From: Dasypus novemcinctus
Lineage: Eukaryota; Chordata; Mammalia; Cingulata; Dasypodidae
Direction of reading: 5' to 3'
Assembly: GCF_030445035.2 (NCBI RefSeq)
Contig: NC_080701.1
Location: 17,018,798 to 17,082,797, forward strand
DNA length: 64,000 bases
Below are positions 58,689 to 64,000 of this stretch, piece by piece (position 1 is the stretch's first letter; every line of letters starts with the position of its first letter). The translations under genes and the position numbers were made by a program. The notes below the pieces were generated by a model. The model searched no databases. It was given only the letters and a program-made list of their open reading frames with translations, and was not told where the DNA came from.

Positions 58689-61600
58689 ATTTATTGAGAT
58701 ACTTTCACATGCAGTAAAATGCATCCGAAGAAGTACCCAGTTAGCTGGATCTGACAGATGGATACACATGTGTAATCTGGATCACAACCAACAAAATCAA
58801 GATACAGAACCCCCCAAATTTCCCTTGTAACCCATCCCAGTGCATCTTCCCCTGCCCTCAGCCTTAGGCAATCATTTATCTGTTCTATCACTGTAAATTA
58901 AATTTTTGTCTTTTGCAGATTTTCGTATAGATAGAATCATAGGGTACATCTTTCTTTGCATCAAGTTCTTTTTCTTAGCATAAGAATGCATTTTTTATTT
59001 TCATTCAAGTTGGTGCATATCTGAATAGATCATTCCTTTTTATTATCGGATAGCATTTTATTGTTTGGATATACCACTTTAAAAGATTATTCCTTGGCTG
59101 TTGGGCATTTAGGTTGTTTTCATTTTGAGGTTATTGTTAATATACAATACATACATGTATAAATATATGTCCAAGTTCTCATGTGCACATAGGTATTTAT
59201 TACTACTAGGTAAATACCTGGGAACTGGGTTACATGGTTAGCATGTGCTTAACTTTATAAGAAACTTTCCAAAGTAGTTGTACTATTTTACATTCACCCA
59301 AAGAAATGTGTGAGCTATAGTTGCACCTTATTCTCCCCAACACCTGGCATTGTCAGATTTTAAATATTAGCTATTGTAGTGAGGGTGTACTGTTACCTCA
59401 TTTTAACTTGCATTATTAATTGAGTTGTAAGAACTCAGTCAGTTGGGTACTTTGAAAAGATTTCTTACCAGTTTGTGGCTTGCTTTTTCATAGTCCTAAC
59501 TGTGTCTTGAAGTGAAAAGTTTAATTTTGATGAAATTCCACTCATCAGCTTACCCTTTGATAGTCCATACATTTCATGTCCTATTCTTTTCCTCACCCAA
59601 GGTAAAAATAATTTCTTTTCAATTTTCTCTAGATTTTTTTAATGCTTTAGCTCCTACATTAAGATCTATAATTTATTTTAGCTTACTTTTGTGCATACAG
59701 AATGAAGGAAGGATCAAGATTCTTTTTTTATAGTATGGGTAGTAAGTTACTGAAGCAAGAATTGTTATGGAGACTACTGTTACCCCACTGAATTTCCTTA
59801 GCACCGTTGTCAAAACTCAATTAGCTATTTATTAGTGAGTTACTTACATATGTTTCTAAGCTCTATTTTATTTCACTGATCTACCCTTTAGGCCAACTCC
59901 ACAATGTCTTGGTACTTACTGTAGTGTTGCGATAGTTCGTTCAGTGAGGAAGTGTAAATCCTCAAACAATGTTCTTTCGCAAGATTTTATTGGTTATTCT
60001 ACATTCTTTATATTCAGTATAAATATTAATATGAGCCTATCAATTTCTACTCTCTCTTTTCCAACAAAAGAAAGTCTTCTGGGAATTTGAGATTGCATTA
60101 AATCTATAGCTAATTTGGGAAATATTGACACATTGCAATATGAATCTTCTGTTTCATTATTATTCTCATTTATGTAAGTATTTTTTAAGTCTACTTAGCA
60201 ATGTTTTCTAATTTACAGTATAAAGGTCTTATACATATATCTACATGCATGTATTTTATGTTTTCTATACTATTGTAAATGGTATTGGTTTTCATCTCAA
60301 TTTATAAGTATTAGTAGTAGTATATAGAAGTACATTGATTTTTGCATATTTACATTATATACTGTATGTTTGCTAAATGCATTAGTTCTAATAGCTCTTT
60401 TTTATATTCCTTAAGAATTTCTACATAGACAAACTTACTGGTTTAAATAAACATAATTTTACTTCTTCCTTACCAATCTTGATGCCTTTTTGTCTTGTCT
60501 TATTGCACTGGCAAGGGCATCTCATAAAATGTTAATCAGTGGCAAAAAATAAGATATGTTTGCCTTCTTCCAGAATTCAGAAAGAAAGAAGGTATTCTTT
60601 CACCATTATTTTTGATGTTAGCTCTAGTTTTTTACAAATAACCCTTATTAATTTGAAATATTTCTCTTCCATTCCCAAGTTGCTGAAAGTTTTTATCATA
60701 AATAGGTATTGAAATGAGTTCAATAATTTTTTTACATTTCTTTTGGCTTTGTGATTTGCACATTCCTAATATTGCTAATTTGTGATTTTTCTGTTGTTTT
60801 CTTGACCTATCAGGGTAAAGGTTTATTAATTTTGTTGATTATTTTCAAAAACTCAGCTTTCGGTTTCTTGATTTTCTCTATTTTTTGCCAAGTATGTATT
60901 CGTGGATTTTGACTTTTTTATACTTTTTCCACTGCTACACTCAGATTTAATATATTCTTTTTCTAACTTATTATTATGGACGTTAGTTCATTGATTTGAG
61001 CTATTTTTTCTCTTTTCCAGTATAAGTGTTTAATGCTTTAAGCTTCCATCTAAGAGTTGCCTTAGCTGCCTTCCACATATTTTGATACATGTTGTGTTTT
61101 CATTTCAAGTTAATTAAAAATATTTTAATTACTTTGTGATTTCTTCTTTGACTAATAGATTATTTAAAGGTGTATTGTTAATTTCTAATTATTGAGGGAT
61201 TTTCGAGAAAACATTTGTTATTGATTTTTAGTCTATTCCATTGTGGTAAGAAAGTGCTTAATCCATTTAAATTTATTGAGTAATTTTATACTCCAGTATG
61301 TGGTCTGTCTTGGTGAATATTCTAGGTGCACCTGAAAATAAAGTATGTCCTGCTGTTTGGGGGCTGGAAAAATATATAAATGACAATTGGATTAAGTTGA
61401 TTGACAGTGTTTTCAATTCTACTATAGCCTTTTTCGTTTTGTGTCTATTTTATCAATTGCTGTGAAGGGAGTGTTGAATTATCCAACTGTAACTTAGGAT
61501 TTTCAGATCCATTAGTTTATGATTCATGTATTTTGAATCTCAGTTATTAGATGCGTTCTAATTTAAGATCATTATATAATCTCAAGGAATTGACCTCTTT

Positions 61601-62890
61601 AGCATTTAGAAATAGTCCTTTTTATCCCTGATAATATACCTTGTATTAAACTTTATTTTCAGTAACATTAATATAGCAATTGCAGCTTTGTTTGATTAGT
61701 GTTTGCATGGAATACTGTTTCCCATCCTTTCATTTTTATCAATTTTTAATCTATGTATTTTTTGTATTTAATGTGGGTTTCTTTTCTATAGCATATATTT
61801 GGAACTTTATATCTAGGTTGAAACCTGAACCTTTTAAGTGAAATATTGAGACCATTTAAATTTAATGTAATTATTGTTATGGTCGAGGTTAATCCACTGT
61901 TGCTGTTTGACTGCTTTTTCTCTTTTCCTACCATCTTTTGGATTGTGATTTTATGATTTTGTTTTATCATCACTATTGGCTTTATAGTTATATTTTTTTT
62001 GTTATTTTGGGGTAACTGGTCTAGGGCTTAATATATACATATTTGCCATATCACAGTGTATCTTAAAATAATACTACACCACTCATTTGTAATGTAAGAA
62101 ACATATCAATATACTTTCATTCACCACACCATTTCTGCTACTATCACACATTTAGCTATCTTTTATAAAGCCCTCAACATATTTTTATCCTTCCTGTTTT
62201 AAATAATCAATTGCCTTTTGTGAAGTTAAAAATAATGAAATATTTTTATATTTATCCATATTTACCATGGTTGTTTTTTTCCTTCCTGTAGAGACAAATT
62301 TTCATCTGGTGTCATTTTTCTTTTACCTTAAGAGTTTCTTTTGATAATATTTTAGTGTAATTTTTTTGGTGATGAATTATTTCACCTTTTTATTGGCAAA
62401 GCATTTCTAATTAAAATTTAAAATTGCTGGGTAGTGAATTCTACTTTGAATATATATAGGAGGTAGATGATATAGGTGTAGCTATAGATGTGGTTGTGGA
62501 TGTGGATGTAGAGGCAGAGAGACATAGATAGGTAGATAGATATGTATATTTTCCATTCAGAACTTAAAATATATAATTCTATTGTATTCTTGCTGACAAA
62601 CTCTGGCAAGTTTTCTTCACTAAGTCATATCTTTTTTCCATTTACAATATATATTTATCCTCTGGGTAATTTAAGGATTTTTAAAAAAACACTGGCTTTC
62701 AGCTATTTGATTATGCTTTGCCTAGGTGTATTTCCTTTCAGTTATTGTATTGCCTGTATCTATATATTCCATTGTCATCCTTTTTATATTACCCACTCCC
62801 TTCTATTTTTGCATATTTGTCTACTTCCTTGAGCATGTGGAGCATACTGTACATTGTCTGCTTGTTTGACCACATCCATCATTTCTCAAT
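58689..62890 (-). mobile_element. Old L1 remnant, antisense, about 4.2 kb
   Basis: The largest repeat in the window. In complement it runs through old L1 text: 'tttattgagatactttcaca' (58691), 'tttggatataccactttaaa', 'aactgggttacatggttagc', 'tattagttctaatagctctt'-type ORF2 segments, 'ggtttcttgattttctctat', 'gcatggaatactgtttccca', and 'gctgggtagtgaattctact' (62425). L1 ORF2 encodes an endonuclease and reverse transcriptase, but every frame is broken here (longest about 96 codons and not in the L1 frame). Internal small deletions are likely. A GATA/GATG-rich patch lies at 62455-62545. Confidence 0.7.
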
Positions 62891-62929
62891 CTTTTTATAT
62901 TGACTCTTTTTTTTATATTGACTATTTTA

Positions 62930-63178
62930 CGTAGTTATTGGTCACAGAAGCCTCCATTACCTATAATAACTCCTGCCACTCTCCTTCACTTACTTTGCTT
63001 TTCCCCCCAAATTTTACGTAGCTATTTTAATTTTTACTACTTGGCATTCTATTATCCATTTGCTTATTTGCTGCTATCTCTCTATCACTTGAATGTAGGC
63101 TCCAAGAATGCAGTAATGTTGTCTTACTCGCAGCTGTAACCTCAGTGCTAACTATGCAGTGAGTATTCAGTTAGTTGT
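62930..63178 (+). mobile_element. L2 3' end, sense
   Basis: 'cacttgaatgtaggctccaa', 'gaatgcagtaatgttgtctt' and 'gtgagtattcagttagttgt' follow the L2 3' terminus (…agaatgtaagctccatgag… caataaatatttgttga). Confidence 0.6.
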
Positions 63179-64000
63179 TTGTAGAAGAAGAAAATAGATG
63201 TGATGATACAAATACAATTTTGCAAGCTATAACCAGATAGGTATACTGTTAGGATGAACCACTCTGTTTACTCCAGGTTTGGATAACTCATGTCTCATAG
63301 CTAATAATGCCTTTTTCTGAAATAGAAAAATTCAAAGAGAATTTTATTTTTAGATTAAATTAGATTCTTTTTTTTAAAGATTAAAGAAATATTTTATCTT
63401 GCCATATCTTCCTCTAATTTCTGTCAATTCCTTTCTCTTTCATTCTCTAATGAGTTCACTGGTAATGCTCATCTGAAAAAATTGTCTGATTTAGTCTTTG
63501 AGTCAACTTGCTGGTCACCTTTCATCATAATTATATCCCTGCCACTCAGGTGTGGGATAGTTTGGAATGAAGTAATTGTCACAGTAATGGAATTAAACTG
63601 TCCTGTTGCAAGTGTGAAATACTAGTGTTGTTGCTCTTGCTGCAAATAAGGCATTAAATATAACATACAGCCCACTTAATGGGCCATGGAGACCACCTTC
63701 TCCCTTTCTCCTTAGACCGACTCAGTCACTCTTCCCAGAAACACAGTTCCCTTCTCTGAGTGGGACTTGGTTTTAACTTGGTGTCAGAGTAAGTTCACAT
63801 TTCTTCCTTTTCCCAGGGTCTGAGCATGGTAGAGCTTTCCCTGATATGGACAGACTCCCTGAACGACCAAATGGTGCCTGAAAAAGTTTTCAAGAATTAT
63901 CATCTGTTTAAAATTCCCGAAGCCTTACCCTGAATTCCTGGTTGTAGCCACATCCAAATTAAAAACAAGAATCTTTGTGCATTTAAGTTGTTCACGTGGG
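63179..64000. other. No recognised feature
   Basis: Unique sequence to the window end. No gene, repeat or regulatory motif can be supported. Confidence 0.5.

Noticed and set aside
1..64000. Bacterial features: operons, ribosome binding sites, CRISPR arrays, phage or integrative elements
   Set aside because: The window is clearly mammalian nuclear DNA. Tandem repeats here are microsatellites without CRISPR-like repeat and spacer spacing.

Overview
This is a stretch of mammalian nuclear DNA from a xenarthran, most likely an armadillo (Dasypus or a close relative). The evidence is the repeats. The window holds five copies of the tRNA-derived DAS SINE family known from armadillos, and six copies of one L1 3' end with the G-rich tract expected of L1 3' untranslated regions. 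These lie on a background of old placental repeats: MIR, L2, MaLR LTRs, MER5-type hAT and Tigger. I recognised families by memory of their consensus sequences, so family names are less certain than the structures (target-site duplications, terminal repeats, nesting) that can be read directly.

I found no gene. No open reading frame resembles a known protein or is convincingly coding. The longest frames (183 and 174 codons) are what chance gives in 64 kb or fall in repeats. No RNA gene, CRISPR array, bacterial-type operon or integrated coding virus is present. The window reads as a gene desert or a large intron.

Layout. 0-3.4 kb: DAS SINE, MIR pair, L1 3' end, antisense L2 carrying a short DAS SINE. 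3.4-8.0 kb: no recognised repeat. 8.0-10.1 kb: two sense L2 pieces. 10.1-17.3 kb: mostly unique, with MIRs and an AT-rich block of conserved-enhancer character at 12.5-13.15 kb. 17.3-23.7 kb: a GAAA microsatellite, two L1 3' ends, a long imperfect inverted repeat at 22.26-23.05 kb, and a full-length DAS SINE. 23.7-27.7 kb: mostly unique. 27.7-30.9 kb: an old LTR, then a 2.3 kb L2 split by an L1 end and a DAS SINE. 32.7-34.3 kb: four transposons nested one inside another. 36.1 kb: compound tetranucleotide repeat. 37.1-38 kb: L1 and L2 fragments. 38-41.9 kb: unique. 41.9-43.2 kb: antisense L1 split by a DAS SINE. 44.36-44.86 kb: solo LTR. 44.9-49.1 kb: L1 and L2 remnants. 52.75-53.7 kb: long L1 3' untranslated region. 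54.9-56.6 kb: L2, a MaLR-like LTR, a Tigger-type miniature element and a MIR. 57.9-63.2 kb: L2 cut by a 4.2 kb antisense L1 remnant.

The best-supported unusual structures are the four-level nest at 32,694-34,318 and the inverted repeat at 22,255-23,050. Several unique AT-rich islands could be developmental enhancers, but only cross-species alignment can show this. I did not find a new biological system.
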